Assembly: GCA_964642175.1 (NCBI GenBank)
Contig: CAZXOK010000001.1
Coordinates: forward strand, 682,001 to 746,000
Length of the DNA stretch: 64,000 bases
Direction of reading: 5' to 3'
Origin: JANQGG01 sp964642175
GTDB taxonomy: Bacteria; Bacteroidota; Chlorobiia; Chlorobiales; Chloroherpetonaceae
The stretch's first letter is position 1; each line of letters starts with the position of its first letter. The notes under the pieces were generated by a model. It made no database searches. It had not been told where the DNA came from and worked only from the letters and a program-made list of their open reading frames with translations. The position numbers and the translations under genes were made by a program. Positions 27,709-37,280 of the stretch are shown one piece after another.

Positions 27709-28257
27709 TTATGGCAATAATATGGCAGCGGAAATAACCGTTGTCCAAAGCCCGTTTTTATCACCTTCGGCCGATTGGGTGACATTAAACGACTTGACGA
27801 TCTTACCGCTCATTTTATAAACTTCTTCACGTTCATCCCAGGCCGTATTTGGATCAAACTCAATGCCTAATGTGGTGGCCAGCATGGTGGCTGCCAGATC
27901 TTCGGCATATTCACCGGCGTATTCGCCCGTTTCGCCATACGGGTGATGCTCGGAGAGATAACCGTATTGAGTGGAATCGGCCGGCAGAGCCACACCGATA
28001 GAGGAAGCGATCAACCGGTTACGTTCATTGGTGGAGTTTCGTGCCATAACGCAGTAAGTGATCTGGCCGGGTTGCAAGTGCTCTAAACCTTCTTCAATGG
28101 TAAGTCGCTTACAATTTGGGGGGTAAATACTTGAAACGGTAACGAGATTACATTTCTCGATTTTGGCGTCGCGCAAGGCTAACTCAAACGAGGAGAGATA
28201 TTCTTTATGACGCCCTACACCTTTTGTAAAAAACACTCGAGTCGGTACAAAAGTCAA
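27709..28257 (-). CDS. pdaD: Pyruvoyl-dependent arginine decarboxylase
   Basis: Converts arginine to agmatine, first step of a polyamine route. 182 aa. The self-cleavage site is VSSIYPP with Ser42-Ser43: Ser43 becomes the pyruvoyl group and residues 1-42 form the beta chain. The family hallmark YPPNC follows. The C-terminus carries the conserved EREEVYKMSGK. This type is found in archaea, chlamydiae and Chlorobiota/Bacteroidota. No agmatinase or agmatine deiminase gene is next to it. Single gene on the minus strand. Confidence 0.92.
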   Translation of the reverse strand: MTFVPTRVFFTKGVGRHKEYLSSFELALRDAKIEKCNLVTVSSIYPPNCKRLTIEEGLEHLQPGQITYCVMARNSTNERNRLIASSIGVALPADSTQYGYLSEHHPYGETGEYAGEYAEDLAATMLATTLGIEFDPNTAWDEREEVYKMSGKIVKSFNVTQSAEGDKNGLWTTVISAAILLP

Positions 28258-28349
28258 TGTTGTATGTGTTTAAAGTTTTTCTGGCAGAAAATTGAGGCAC
28301 AAATATACGAATATCACGGATTTAAGATGAAAAATAATATCAGCAAATA

Positions 28350-29558
28350 TTATTTTTTGGTGACTTTATAGAAGCGTCTTTTCCCAACTTTTATCAGCAT
28401 GGGCTGGCTGCCAAGCGCAACTATGGCTCTAAAATCGGTAACTTTTTCCTGGTCGATGGTAATGCCACCCTGCGTAATCAATCGCCGTGACTCACTTTTT
28501 GAACGGCTTGCACCCAGCTCCACCAAAAGATCGGCAACGGCAATATCACCGGCTCCAATTTCGGTGATGGGCAGATCGTCTGGTTCTTCCTTGCGGATAA
28601 ATACCCGATCAAACTGCTCCTGGGCAGCTTTGGCGGCCTCTTGTGTGTGATATTTTTTTACAATCTCGAAGGCCAGTTTTCGCTTGGCATCACGTGGTTT
28701 GGTTTCTATGGTGGATTTTATACTCTCAACTTCGGCTGTAGAGTATTGGGCCGCCAGCCTAAAGTAATTCTCTATCAGGTTATCGGGAATAGAGAGCACT
28801 TTCCCGAACATATCGTCCGGGGAATCGTTGAAACTGATGGCGTTGCCCAACGACTTTGACATTTTTTCTTTTCCGTACAAGCCTTCCAAAATGGGAAGCG
28901 TAATACAGATTTGGGGCTGAAGGCCATACTCCCGCTGCAAATCGCGCCCAACCAGTAAGTTGAACTTTTGGTCGGTGCCGCCAATTTCAACATCATTTTT
29001 GAGCTCTACCGAATCCATAGCCTGGGCCAGCGGGTAGAGAAATTCGTGGATGGAAATAGGCTCGTTATTTTGGTAACGTTTTTCAAAATCATCGCGCTCC
29101 AGCATACGGGCCACAGTGTAGTGGCTCGATAGCCTGATCACATCGGCAAAGGACATGCTGCCAAGCCAGTGCGAGTTATAGACGATCTGCGTTTTTTGTG
29201 GATCAAGAATTTTGGACGCTTGTTCAAAATAAGATTGGCTGTTCTGCTGAGTTTCTTCCGGGGTGATCTGCGGCCGGGTTTTACTTTTTCCGGAGGGATC
29301 GCCGATCTGGGCGGTGAAATCACCGATGATTAAAATGGCCGTATGGCCTAAGTCCTGGAAATCCCTGAGTTTCTGCAACACCACACCATGCCCGATGTGC
29401 AGATCGGGCCGGGAAGGATCGGCGCCCAACTTAACTTTAAGCGGTGTTTTGCTCTCAATACTTTTCTTGAGTTTAGCCGTAAGCTCTTCTTCGGAGATGA
29501 TCTCGACGGTATTTTTGGCAATTAAATCTAATTGTTCTTGAACAGAAGGAAACAACAT
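28350..29558 (-). CDS. tyrS: Tyrosyl-tRNA synthetase
   Basis: Charges tRNA-Tyr. 402 aa, the longer bacterial type. Class I motifs: HIGH in GADPSRPDLHIGHG (about residues 43-56) and KMSKS in KEKMSKSLGNAI (about residue 230). The last 60 residues form an S4 RNA-binding domain (VADLLVELGASRSKSESRRL). It follows smpB by 15 nt on the minus strand and is probably co-transcribed. Confidence 0.97.
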   Translation of the reverse strand: MLFPSVQEQLDLIAKNTVEIISEEELTAKLKKSIESKTPLKVKLGADPSRPDLHIGHGVVLQKLRDFQDLGHTAILIIGDFTAQIGDPSGKSKTRPQITPEETQQNSQSYFEQASKILDPQKTQIVYNSHWLGSMSFADVIRLSSHYTVARMLERDDFEKRYQNNEPISIHEFLYPLAQAMDSVELKNDVEIGGTDQKFNLLVGRDLQREYGLQPQICITLPILEGLYGKEKMSKSLGNAISFNDSPDDMFGKVLSIPDNLIENYFRLAAQYSTAEVESIKSTIETKPRDAKRKLAFEIVKKYHTQEAAKAAQEQFDRVFIRKEEPDDLPITEIGAGDIAVADLLVELGASRSKSESRRLITQGGITIDQEKVTDFRAIVALGSQPMLIKVGKRRFYKVTKK

Positions 29559-29573
29559 GTTACAGATGTATGG

Positions 29574-30026
29574 TTAGGTTAAACGGCGCATTTCACGGTC
29601 TATATCGCGCTGCTTGATAGATTCGCGTTTATCATAAAGCTTTTTACCCTTGGCAATGCCCAGCTCTACTTTGGCTATACCCCGGGCATTAAAATAGAGT
29701 TTTAACGGTACAAGTGTTAAGCCTTTTTCTGAGATTTTTTGCTTGAGCTTAAGTATTTCTTTTTTGTGAAGCAGCAGTTTGCGGCTGCGCTTGGGGTCAT
29801 GATTATCATAGCTGCCATGTTCATAGGGGGTAATTTGCATATTCTCCAGTTTTACTTCATCCCGATGGACCATCGCGTAGCTTTCGGCCAGGCTTACTTT
29901 CCCCTGCCGAATGGATTTCACCTCCGTGCCTTTAAGCTCTATACCACATTCCATGGATTCTAAAATCTGGTAATCGTGGCGGGCACGGCGATTGGAGATA
30001 CTGGTTACATAATTGTCCGATTTCAT
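29574..30026 (-). CDS. smpB: SsrA-binding protein SmpB
   Basis: Binds tmRNA and brings it to stalled ribosomes. 150 aa with the SmpB core (ISNRRARHDYQILESMECGI, ELKGTEVKSIRQGKVSLAESY) and the basic C-terminal tail (YDKRESIKQRDIDREMRR). First gene of smpB-tyrS. No tmRNA gene was seen nearby. Confidence 0.97.
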   Translation of the reverse strand: MKSDNYVTSISNRRARHDYQILESMECGIELKGTEVKSIRQGKVSLAESYAMVHRDEVKLENMQITPYEHGSYDNHDPKRSRKLLLHKKEILKLKQKISEKGLTLVPLKLYFNARGIAKVELGIAKGKKLYDKRESIKQRDIDREMRRLT

Positions 30027-30157
30027 AAAAAACTTGAGAATTTTAAACCCATTAAGTGTACAAAAGTCTACATCTTTTGTATGCTGAAAGCTTCAAGTAT
30101 AGAAAAATTTGTTTAAAAAACAGCCTTTGCCGGAAAGATAATTAAAGGATTAAAAGT

Positions 30158-30174
30158 TTGGCACGATAATTGAG
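30158..30174 (+). promoter_or_regulatory. Possible sigma-54-like promoter of the GWxTD gene
   Basis: TTGGCACG-ATAA-TTGA has a perfect -24 half (TGGCACG) with the correct 4-nt spacer, but the -12 half reads TTGA instead of TTGC. Only a near match, and I cannot see an activator site. Confidence 0.3.
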
Positions 30175-30220
30175 ATTAGTATAAATAGTTGATTATATAT
30201 TTCTCTCTCTCCAGCCGCAA

Positions 30221-30258
30221 GTGGGTTGTCTAGTTAGGGGGGCAACTCACTACTTTTT
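30221..30258 (+). terminator. Terminator-like hairpin in the GWxTD leader
   Basis: GTGGGTTG / CAACTCAC (one G-T pair), 14-nt loop, followed by TACTTTTTTC. About 105 nt before the start codon; could be an attenuator or the end of a short upstream RNA. Confidence 0.4.
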
Positions 30259-30363
30259 TCTGCCTCGTTTAGTCTTATCCAAATATATTATGTATTCTAT
30301 GAAACCTTTTGCCTCTTAAAGCAGCAAATGGTAAGAACATCTTATTGATTAAAATGTCATACC

Positions 30364-31716
30364 ATGAAAAAAATTGGTTTAGTTCTTCTATTCATTGGTC
30401 TTCAGTTTTCAGAAACCTTTGCACAGGAGCGCTATATTGAATTGGTTCGTAAATACAGCCAGCCCAAATTTTTTATAGAAACCCTGCAGTTTCCAACCAC
30501 TTCCAAAGATTCCCTTGATCTTCTGGTTAATTTTCGTGTGCCCTATAATTTTCTGGCCTTTCATCAGACTGAAGAGGGTTTGTACGAGTCGTCTTTATCT
30601 TTTTCTGTGGAAGTGCTTACAGAGAAAAAAGCTGTTAACAGAAATCTGTTGCAGCGAAACGTGGTTGTGAAAAAATTCAGCGATACTGAGGAAAAAAATA
30701 AATATATATCCGGTGCTATGGTTTTGCCATTGAAATATGGCAAGTATAAGCTTATAGCCGAATTTTACGATAATAATACTCAAAAGCGGCTTAAAAGTCA
30801 TACCGAAGAGCTGAAGCTCTGGCAACAAAGCCCACCGGGCATAGCGCTGTCCGATCCGATATTTTTTTCTGGCATAAGAAGCACCGAAAGCGAGCTTAAT
30901 ATCTCGCCACTGGCCATTTCAGAAAAAGGCAATTACGGTAAGCAGTATATGGCTATGGTAACACTCCGAAACATGGGTCAGAATCCAGTAGATAGCCTTA
31001 AGTATGAGATTTTTCAGGTAAAGGATGAACAAGAGCAAACGCTTATCAGATCCGGAGCGGTGGCAAAAGCCAAGTTTATTGGTATTGAGCCGGATTCATG
31101 GGCATTCAACGATCTGCAATCAGCCGAGATTACTCTCAAGCGAACCTTCGACAAATCTCTCTCGCTTGCAATTGTTGATTTTTCATCCAGTTCGTTGCTG
31201 AACGCCAAATACAAACTAAAGCTTATTGCGAAAACTAAATCGGACACATTTTCAACTACACATACTTTTGAAAATGCATGGGTTAATATGCCATATCCAC
31301 TTTACGATATTGATCTTGCATTAAGGCTTATGGAGCATATTTTAACACCGGAGGAAACCGAAGCATTGCTTTCGGGAAGTAGCCAGGAGCGCAGGAATAA
31401 GTTTAATGCATTCTGGAAAGCCAAGGACCCAACTCCAAAAACTGCTTATAATGAAGTTATGAACGAGTTTTTCAGCCGGGTTGACTATACATTCTTTAAT
31501 TTTTATACACCCCGCGAATTTGGATGGCGTACCGATCGAGGAAAAATTTATATCCTTTACGGCAAACCGAGGAAAATGGAAAGAGAATTTCCGATTAACC
31601 AGCCAACGCGTGAGATTTGGCATTACGACCCACCCATCAGCAAAACGTTTGTATTCACCGATCAATCCAATACCGGCAATTACAAGCTTTTAAAAGAAGA
31701 AAGTAAATCGGATTGA
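30364..31716 (+). CDS. GWxTD domain-containing exported protein
   Basis: 450 aa. Signal peptide (MKKIGLVLLFIGLQF ... TFAQ, residues 1-21). The N-terminal two thirds are beta-rich. The C-terminal third holds the GWxTD domain with its name motif FGWRTDRGKIYILYGKP (about residues 393-409) and a following EIWHYD. The domain is common in Ignavibacteria, Chlorobiota, Gemmatimonadota and Calditrichota; function is not established. It may be periplasmic. Its stop lies 6 bp from the stop of convergent aroC, with no room for a terminator. Confidence 0.88.
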   Translation: MKKIGLVLLFIGLQFSETFAQERYIELVRKYSQPKFFIETLQFPTTSKDSLDLLVNFRVPYNFLAFHQTEEGLYESSLSFSVEVLTEKKAVNRNLLQRNVVVKKFSDTEEKNKYISGAMVLPLKYGKYKLIAEFYDNNTQKRLKSHTEELKLWQQSPPGIALSDPIFFSGIRSTESELNISPLAISEKGNYGKQYMAMVTLRNMGQNPVDSLKYEIFQVKDEQEQTLIRSGAVAKAKFIGIEPDSWAFNDLQSAEITLKRTFDKSLSLAIVDFSSSSLLNAKYKLKLIAKTKSDTFSTTHTFENAWVNMPYPLYDIDLALRLMEHILTPEETEALLSGSSQERRNKFNAFWKAKDPTPKTAYNEVMNEFFSRVDYTFFNFYTPREFGWRTDRGKIYILYGKPRKMEREFPINQPTREIWHYDPPISKTFVFTDQSNTGNYKLLKEESKSD

Positions 31717-31722
31717 TCCATA

Positions 31723-32919
31723 TTAACCCGATTGCAGCTGATCTTTAATACGCTGATTGTAAGCTTCCAGGTTTGAACTGATATCGCTCAGACAGTCCGA
31801 GCCAAATTTTTCCAAGATGGCGTTGGCCAGTATGGGAGCAATAACCGCTTCAGCGATTACCCCGCAAGCCGGCACGGCACACGTATCACTACGCTCAATA
31901 TGCGAAGCTACCGGTTGCATGGTTTTCATATTAAATGAATTTAACGGTGCCATCAGGGTAGAGATGGGTTTCATGGCTACGCGAAGATGCATAACTTCGC
32001 CGTTTGTCATGCCACCTTCCAAACCACCAGCCCGGTTTGTTTTGCGTTTGGGCAAGCTATTGTTTTCAAGGTAATACTGATCGTGGACTTCAGAGCCTAA
32101 GTTTGTGGCATTCATAAAGGCATGGCCAATTTCAAATCCTTTCACCGCCTGAATTGACATGATTGCAGAGGCAAGGTTGGCGCTTAAACGCCGGTCGAAA
32201 TGGACATAATTACCCAAACCAATGGGTAAGCCTGTAATAAATACTTCAACCACTCCGCCCAGGGTATCCCCTAAGGATTTGGCTTCGTCAATGGCGGCTA
32301 TAGCTTGTTCTTCCAGGTGTTTATCCAGCATTCTAACCGGGGAACTATCTGCTACAGACATTAAGTTTTCCGCGCCTTTATGAAGCAACTGATCAACTTT
32401 AGGATTAAACTGTGGCTCAATGGTCTTGCCAATCCCCGAAACATAGCTGCCAATTTCAATACCAAGGGCTTTTAAGAATACACGGGCCGGGCTGCAACCG
32501 GCAACGCGGGCGGCAGTTTCACGAGCAGAAGAGCGTTCAATAACCGGACGTATATCATCAAAGCCATATTTCAGACGACCGCTAAGATCGGCATGGCCGG
32601 GCCTTGGAATATCTATGGTGGGTACCTCTGTTTCGGGCTCGGAGAACTGGTTCATCTTGGTTGTCCAGTTAGCCCAGTCTTTATTTTTAACGAGCAACGA
32701 AATTGGGGAACCTATAGTTTTACCAAATCGGACGCCGGATAATATTTCAACCTTATCTGTTTCAATGGCCATTCGCTTACCCCGGCCATAACCCTGTTGG
32801 CGGCGTTTAAGTTGTGTATTGATAGCTTCTGGAGTAAGGTCTATGCCGGCTGGAAGGCCTTCAATTATGCTAACCAAGGCTGGGCCATGTGATTCGCCCG
32901 AGGTTAAATATCTGATCAT
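31723..32919 (-). CDS. aroC: Chorismate synthase
   Basis: Makes chorismate from 5-enolpyruvylshikimate-3-phosphate with reduced FMN. 398 aa. Signatures: GESHGPALVSIIEG (residue 8 on), GRGKRMAIETDKVEILSGVR (residues 49-68), the pair RSSARETAARVA, and GGMTNGE near residue 300. It follows hemB on the minus strand but a strong hairpin between them (32991-33013) probably separates the two transcripts. Confidence 0.98.
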   Translation of the reverse strand: MIRYLTSGESHGPALVSIIEGLPAGIDLTPEAINTQLKRRQQGYGRGKRMAIETDKVEILSGVRFGKTIGSPISLLVKNKDWANWTTKMNQFSEPETEVPTIDIPRPGHADLSGRLKYGFDDIRPVIERSSARETAARVAGCSPARVFLKALGIEIGSYVSGIGKTIEPQFNPKVDQLLHKGAENLMSVADSSPVRMLDKHLEEQAIAAIDEAKSLGDTLGGVVEVFITGLPIGLGNYVHFDRRLSANLASAIMSIQAVKGFEIGHAFMNATNLGSEVHDQYYLENNSLPKRKTNRAGGLEGGMTNGEVMHLRVAMKPISTLMAPLNSFNMKTMQPVASHIERSDTCAVPACGVIAEAVIAPILANAILEKFGSDCLSDISSNLEAYNQRIKDQLQSG

Positions 32920-32982
32920 GAAAAGACAATGATTGGTTGAAGTAAGAACAATTCTTTGTTTTGGAAAGAAAATATTGATTTA

Positions 32983-33013
32983 GAAAAATGAAGGGGCGAA
33001 AATAACGCCCCTT
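32983..33013 (-). terminator. Rho-independent terminator of hemB
   Basis: On the minus strand, stem AAGGGGCG / CGCCCCTT, 7-nt loop, then CATTTTTC. It lies 28 nt past the hemB stop. Confidence 0.85.
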
Positions 33014-33041
33014 TAACGATTGTGTTACAAGCCAAGGAAAA

Positions 33042-34046
33042 TTATTTTCCTTTAAGGATTTTAGCAGCTTCTTTTGCGTAGTAAGTAAAAATGATTTTGG
33101 CACCGGCACGCTTCATGCAGAGCAAGGTTTCCATCATCACTTTGGGTCCATCTATCCAACCTTTTTCAGCTGCAGCCATGGTCATGGCGTATTCACCGGA
33201 AACATGATAGATCGCAACCGGAACCTGGAACAGGTCTTTGGCGCGGCGAACAATATCCAGATAAGGAAGACCTGGCTTAACCATAATAATATCGGCGCCT
33301 TCCTGAATGTCGAGCTCAATTTCTTTAATGGCCTCTTCGGTATTGGCCGGATCCATCTGGTAGGTTTTCTTATCTCCAAACTGCGGTGCTGAATGAAGGG
33401 CATCGCGGAACGGACCGTAAAAAGCAGAGGCATATTTCGCTGAATAGGAGAGAATGCCAACATTAATAAAGCCTTCATCATCTAAAGCTTCGCGAATTGC
33501 ACCTATTCTGCCATCCATCATATCGCTGGGTGAAACAAAATCAGCGCCGGCTTCGGCATGTGAAACCGCCATTTTACATAACACTTCAACAGTTTCATCA
33601 TTGATGATCTCGCCATCGCGAACCAGGCCATCGTGACCAAAAGGTGTGAACGGATCCAGGGCCACATCAGTCATAATGCACATCTCAGGCAGTTCTTTTT
33701 TAATTGCCCGAAGCGCGCGTTGCATAATGCCATTTTCATTGTAAGCTTCAGAACCATCTTCTGTTTTGACTTCAGGGATACCAAATAAATCAATGGTTTT
33801 AACCCCTAAATCCCATAATTCCTGGCATTCTTTCACGGCCAGATCAATAGAATATCTGAAAATTCCTGGCATTGACGGGACTTCCTCTTTTTTACCTTCA
33901 CCCTCTAATACGAATAAAGGAAAAACCAGGTCGTTGGTGCTCAGGGTGGTTTCCTGAACCAGCTGACGAATCGCATCGCTTTGTCTGAGACGTCGTGGGC
34001 GTTGAATAAGATTAAGTTGATTCACAGATTCAGTAATCATAGTCAT
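33042..34046 (-). CDS. hemB: Delta-aminolevulinic acid dehydratase (porphobilinogen synthase)
   Basis: Condenses two aminolevulinates to porphobilinogen. 334 aa. Schiff-base lysines visible as Lys204 (YSAKYASAFYGPFRDA) and Lys257 (MVKPGLPYLD). The metal loop reads DVALDPFTPFGHDG (residues 127-140): the three zinc cysteines are replaced by Ala/Asp, so this is the Mg-type, zinc-independent enzyme. It supplies the pathway for haem and bacteriochlorophyll together with hemACD 5 kb away. Start at ATG 34046; a second ATG two codons later is equally possible. Confidence 0.98.
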   Translation of the reverse strand: MTMITESVNQLNLIQRPRRLRQSDAIRQLVQETTLSTNDLVFPLFVLEGEGKKEEVPSMPGIFRYSIDLAVKECQELWDLGVKTIDLFGIPEVKTEDGSEAYNENGIMQRALRAIKKELPEMCIMTDVALDPFTPFGHDGLVRDGEIINDETVEVLCKMAVSHAEAGADFVSPSDMMDGRIGAIREALDDEGFINVGILSYSAKYASAFYGPFRDALHSAPQFGDKKTYQMDPANTEEAIKEIELDIQEGADIIMVKPGLPYLDIVRRAKDLFQVPVAIYHVSGEYAMTMAAAEKGWIDGPKVMMETLLCMKRAGAKIIFTYYAKEAAKILKGK

Positions 34047-34349
34047 GGATGATATGAGATTGTTTAAGTTGCTGTTTATGGTTTAGAACTTCTTTTTTTG
34101 ATACCCGAAGATAAGGTTTATTTATGAAAATTGCTCCAATATCTATGCGTTTCGGGGTCTCAACAGATAATTGTTCGAGCTGCATAAGAACGGTTAATTT
34201 AACTGAAATTGTTAATAATTTAAAGGTAAAGTAAATGTACCCGGCCTGAAATTCTTGAATAGTTCTTTGGGTAAGCGTTTCTTAAACACTTCCAAAGGTT
34301 TATTTTAAAGTATTCTTCACAGGCTATTGAAATCTAAAGAGTTTAACTC
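34047..34349. other. 303-bp divergent intergenic region
   Basis: Between hemB (minus) and the E1 gene (plus). AT-rich; no open frame, hairpin or recognisable operator found. Both promoters must lie here. Confidence 0.4.
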
Positions 34350-36455
34350 ATGCCCAAAACAAAAACTGCACCAGGAAAATCGAAACAGAATTCCCGCCCC
34401 GCTTCACCAAAAGATCCAAAAACGGATAAAGCTTTTTTAACCAGGTGTTATAGGCTGTTACATTTAGGGCGACAACTGGATCTTAAAGCAGCCGGATATT
34501 TAAAAAAAGGGATGGGTTGGTCGTATCATGCTCCATATCAGGGACATGATGGTATTCAACTGGCATTGGGGCTTACATTCCGGCAATCTAAAGATTTTCT
34601 TTTTCCCTACTATCGCGATATGCTCACAACTCTTGCTGGAGGATTAACAATCGAAGAAATTCTGTTGAATGGATTATCCAGGGCTACCGATGTGGCCAGT
34701 GGTGGCAGACATATGTCGAACCATTTTGCCAAACCTGAGATCAGAATTCAAAACGGATCATCATTAACCGGAAACCATTCCTTGCATGCCGTAGGTGTGG
34801 CCAGAGCAATTAAAAAATACAAGGGCGATGAAATTTCTTTCTATTCTGGTGGTGAATCAGCCTGTTCAGAAGGTTATTTCTACGAAGCGGTTAATGGTGC
34901 CTCAAGAGAGCAACTTCCGGTGGTATTTGTGATCCAGAATAACCGCTTCGGTATTTCGGTTCCGGTGCACGAACAAACAGCCAATGTAATTGTGGCAGAA
35001 AATTTCTCCGGGTTTAAGTATCTGAAAATCATTTACTGTGATGGTACCGATGTGTTGGATTCCTGGCGAGCGATGCAGGAAGCTGTTGAATATATAAAGA
35101 CGGGCCAGGGTCCGGTTATGGTTCATGCCGATTGTGAGCGTATCGGCTCACATTCCAATTCTGATAATCACTTGTTGTATCGCAGCCCCGAAGAACTGGA
35201 AGAAGCCAAGAAGCGCGATCCATTACCAAAATTTCGTGAGTTCCTGACAGATTCAAAAATGCTTTCAAAGAAAGAGCTTGAAGACATTGAATCTGAAAAT
35301 CTTGAAGAGTTAAGCCTTGCGATGCCAAAAGCAGAACAGGCGCCTTCTCCCGATCCGGCGAGTGTTTTTAATTTTGTCTTTCCTGAATATCACCCGAATA
35401 GCGGAGAAATTCACGATCTGGATAGTCCGGAAATGGACGATGAGTTTTATCAGGAAGATGTGATCAAACTCCTTCAGGCCATAAATTTTACCCAGATTGA
35501 AGAGTTTGAACATAATGAACATACTTTTTTATGGGGGCAGGATGTAGCTTCCAAAGATAAAGGAGGCGTGTTTAATGCTGAAAAAGGCATGCTGAAAAAA
35601 TTCGGCAATCACCGGATCTTTAATGCTCCAATTGCAGAAGATTTTATTGTAGGCACAGCCAACGGATTTTCAAGATACCGCGAAGATATTCATGTGATTG
35701 TTGAAGGAGCTGAATTTGCCGATTACATCTGGCCGGCCATGGAGCAAATTGTTGAGACCTCTCACGAGTACTGGCGAACAAATGGACAATACACCCCAAA
35801 CTTGCTTATCCGTATTGCTTCAGGTGGATACATTAACGGTGGGTTGTATCACTCGCAAAATGTAGAAGGCGCCTTTACCACCTTTCCAGGGCTAAGGATC
35901 ATAGCTCCAGCCTTTGCTGATGATGTTCAGGGGCTTATCCGGTCGGCGATGCGTTCCAAAGGTGTAACCGTGATGCTTGAGCCCAAGTTTTTGTATAATC
36001 ACCCCTGGGCCAAAACACGGCGCCTTAGACCCGATATTCTCATCCCGTTTGGCAAAGCCAGGTTCCGCCGCTATGGGGAGGATCTATCTATCATCACCTA
36101 TGGCACTACCGTGCACCATTCCATGCGTGCAGCAGACCGTTTGGAGCAGGATCATGGCATTTCTGTGGAAGTTCTGGATTTAAGGTGCCTGGCTCCGCTG
36201 GATATGGATAGCATTAAACAAACCGTCAGCAAAACCAACAAAGTGTTGGTTGTTCAAGAAGATAAAAAGACTGGTGGATTTGGTGGAGAAGTTGCAGCAA
36301 GAATAGCCGAAAGCTATTTTGAGATGCTCGATGCCCCGGTATATCGTTTAGGGTCTTTAGATACACCAGTAGGATTTGCTAAAATTCTGGAAAACGAAAT
36401 CTTACTTAACGACCAGAAAGTTTATGAGGAAGCTTTAAAACTGGCTAATTATTGA
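34350..36455 (+). CDS. 2-oxoacid dehydrogenase E1, fused alpha and beta subunits
   Basis: Thiamine-diphosphate decarboxylase component for branched-chain 2-oxoacids or a related substrate. 701 aa. Residues about 27-330 are the alpha part: the thiamine motif reads GGESACSEGYFYEAVNGASR ... QNNRFGIS, with GE replacing the usual GDG, as is normal for this fused family. Residues about 375-701 are the transketolase-like beta part (EDFIVGTANGFSRY, DYIWPAMEQI, EPKFLYNH). The first 25 residues are a Lys/Pro-rich tail. No E2 or E3 gene lies in the window. It is followed by a HisN-like gene 10 nt later. Confidence 0.92.
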   Translation: MPKTKTAPGKSKQNSRPASPKDPKTDKAFLTRCYRLLHLGRQLDLKAAGYLKKGMGWSYHAPYQGHDGIQLALGLTFRQSKDFLFPYYRDMLTTLAGGLTIEEILLNGLSRATDVASGGRHMSNHFAKPEIRIQNGSSLTGNHSLHAVGVARAIKKYKGDEISFYSGGESACSEGYFYEAVNGASREQLPVVFVIQNNRFGISVPVHEQTANVIVAENFSGFKYLKIIYCDGTDVLDSWRAMQEAVEYIKTGQGPVMVHADCERIGSHSNSDNHLLYRSPEELEEAKKRDPLPKFREFLTDSKMLSKKELEDIESENLEELSLAMPKAEQAPSPDPASVFNFVFPEYHPNSGEIHDLDSPEMDDEFYQEDVIKLLQAINFTQIEEFEHNEHTFLWGQDVASKDKGGVFNAEKGMLKKFGNHRIFNAPIAEDFIVGTANGFSRYREDIHVIVEGAEFADYIWPAMEQIVETSHEYWRTNGQYTPNLLIRIASGGYINGGLYHSQNVEGAFTTFPGLRIIAPAFADDVQGLIRSAMRSKGVTVMLEPKFLYNHPWAKTRRLRPDILIPFGKARFRRYGEDLSIITYGTTVHHSMRAADRLEQDHGISVEVLDLRCLAPLDMDSIKQTVSKTNKVLVVQEDKKTGGFGGEVAARIAESYFEMLDAPVYRLGSLDTPVGFAKILENEILLNDQKVYEEALKLANY

Positions 36456-36464
36456 AAAAACCAC

Positions 36465-37229
36465 ATGACACAAGATCTTCAATTCGCCCTTGAAATGGCT
36501 GAACTGGCCGGCGAAGAAACCTTAAAGTATTTCGGCCAAAAAAATCTCAAAGTTGAAAAAAAAGGAGATGAGTCCCCGGTTACCATAGCCGATAGAAATA
36601 CCGAACATTTAATTCGTGATTTATTAAAACAAAAGTACCCAAATGATGCCGTCCTGGGTGAAGAATTTGGTGATGAGAAAGCCAGCAACTCACGCAAATG
36701 GGTCATTGATCCCATAGACGGAACGAAATCGTTTATTCATGGCGTGCCACTTTATGGCGTTTTAATCGGCTTGGAAATTGAACAAACCATAGAGGTTGGC
36801 GTAGTGAATTTCCCGGCTCTGAAAATGATGTATTATGCCGAACGTGGTTATGGCGCCTATAAAAATTTTTCAAAAATAAGTGTCTCAGATGTATCTGATT
36901 TAAGCCAGGCTACAATGGCATTTACCGATGGGAAGTTTTTAACATCACTTACGGATCATTCTTTAGATAAGGTGGTAAACGAGGTCGGTCTATTACGTGG
37001 TTGGGGAGATTGTTATGCCCATATGCTGGTTGCTTCAGGGCAGGCCGATCTTGTGGTGGAACCGGAAATGAGCCCATGGGATTGTGCTGCCATTATTCCC
37101 ATCGTTTCAGAAGCCGGGGGTATGTGCTTTGATTATACAGGTAAATCAACCATTTATGGCCAAGGATTGATCAGTGCCAATAAAACACTTGGAGAACAAC
37201 TTTTTTTACGAACCACAGAAAAAAATTGA
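36465..37229 (+). CDS. Inositol-monophosphatase-family phosphatase, HisN-like
   Basis: Mg-dependent phosphatase, probably histidinol-phosphate phosphatase. 254 aa. Motifs: GEEFGDE (residues 65-71), VIDPIDGTKSFIHGVPLYG (metal ligands Asp82, Asp85) and EMSPWDCAAIIPIVSEAGG near the C-terminus. FIHGVPLYG is closer to HisN enzymes than to inositol phosphatases, but the substrate is inferred. It starts 10 nt after the E1 stop, so the two are likely co-transcribed. Confidence 0.85.
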   Translation: MTQDLQFALEMAELAGEETLKYFGQKNLKVEKKGDESPVTIADRNTEHLIRDLLKQKYPNDAVLGEEFGDEKASNSRKWVIDPIDGTKSFIHGVPLYGVLIGLEIEQTIEVGVVNFPALKMMYYAERGYGAYKNFSKISVSDVSDLSQATMAFTDGKFLTSLTDHSLDKVVNEVGLLRGWGDCYAHMLVASGQADLVVEPEMSPWDCAAIIPIVSEAGGMCFDYTGKSTIYGQGLISANKTLGEQLFLRTTEKN

Positions 37230-37280
37230 AACTAATACGACGCATTACCGAAAAGTATAAATAAGTGTTTTTTGTTTAAA

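Larger units (their letters stand above)
30027..30363. other. 337-bp divergent regulatory region smpB / GWxTD gene
   Basis: AT-rich. Holds a possible -24/-12 promoter (30158) and a terminator-like hairpin (30221) in what would be the GWxTD leader; both are listed separately. No open frame of note. Confidence 0.5.
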
